Assembly: GCA_015680685.1 (NCBI GenBank)
Contig: MNCI01008322.1
Location: forward strand, 273,715-316,856
Source of the DNA: Gnetum montanum
Taxonomy: Eukaryota > Streptophyta > Gnetopsida > Gnetales > Gnetaceae
Direction: 5' to 3'
Length of the DNA stretch: 43,142 nucleotides
In this document: piece by piece, positions 42,925 to 43,142 of the stretch
How the letters are laid out: every line of letters starts with the position of its first letter
Numbering within the stretch: position 1 is the stretch's first letter
Notes under the pieces: generated by a model
Told to the model about the DNA's origin: nothing
What the model saw: the letters and a program-made list of their open reading frames with translations, nothing else
Database searches by the model: none
Made by a program: the position numbers and the translations under genes

Positions 42925-43142
42925 TGATGAGTGGCGAGGTACCCCTACACTCAACCATACGAAACGAGCGTACACGCGCGATCCGGTCGAACTCCGCAGA
43001 CTAAATGCTTTAACGCCACAAGAAACACTTGGGGTTAATCGTTCGTTGTCTTCCCAGGCTTGCTTGTAAGTGTCACGGTGTATGGTTAAGCAAGTCTGAG
43101 GTATGTGATTTTTTTGGTATTTTTGGCTTATCTTCTATGCTA
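42925..43142 (-). repeat. LTR, U5 end, minus orientation, running off the window
   Basis: Begins TGATGAGTGGCGAGGTACCC, the reverse complement of the LTR end at 190-227, and stays similar for the whole 218 bp. It keeps many CpG sites (ACGAGCG, ACGCGCGATCCGG) that are changed in the other copies, so it is probably younger. The element body, if any, lies to the right. Confidence 0.82.

Overview
This is nuclear DNA of a land plant, most likely a gymnosperm (conifer-like) or another large, transposon-rich genome. The evidence is decayed Ty3/gypsy LTR retrotransposons, non-LTR (LINE) fragments, tRNA-derived SINE-like repeats and one isolated P-class pentatricopeptide-repeat (PPR) gene. The clade is inferred from how old and nested the elements look; no species-specific marker was recognised. 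Single N bases occur at 4191, 22821 and 26193.

Layout. 1-227 is the 3' part of an LTR in plus orientation, abutting a decayed minus-strand gag (228-2108) whose LTR-like region, with palindromes and a G-rich minisatellite, seems to lie at about 2300-4110. 5216-26933 is one composite insertion. The outer element A has LTRs at 5216-6139 and 26031-26933 and carries gag, protease, RT/RNase H, integrase and a third ORF. A second element (14397-25272) lies inside that third ORF. Its two LTRs belong to different subfamilies (C at the 5' end, B at the 3' end), it has no matching target duplication, and it replaces about 1.5 kb of element A, so it looks like a recombinant of two insertions. The composite sits inside the second unit of a ~220-bp tandem repeat, which independently fixes its borders.

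27-31 kb holds two arrays of the same 49-bp minisatellite on either side of a decayed LTR. 31621-33237 is the only intact gene: an intronless PPR protein of 538 residues with 13 motifs and a probable organelle-targeting N-terminus. After it come a minus-strand RTE-like LINE, a plus-strand LINE RT fragment, a minus-strand solo LTR (37220-38163) with a perfect TTAAT target duplication, tandem duplications, SINE-like repeats and long unassigned AT-rich stretches. The window ends in a minus-strand LTR (from 42925) related to the LTR at its start.

The elements are Athila/Tat-like. They have a tRNA-Asp-type primer binding site, a DLG protease motif, TGATGA...TCATCA LTR ends and a third ORF after pol. 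That ORF is largely coiled coil, not Env-like, is conserved between the two elements, and in both is preceded by a second U3-like segment: CpG-palindrome motifs like those of the element's own LTR, followed by a TATA box. This possible internal promoter driving a third gene is the most interesting signal in the window. Every retroelement reading frame is broken, mostly by C-to-T/G-to-A changes typical of methylated DNA decay.
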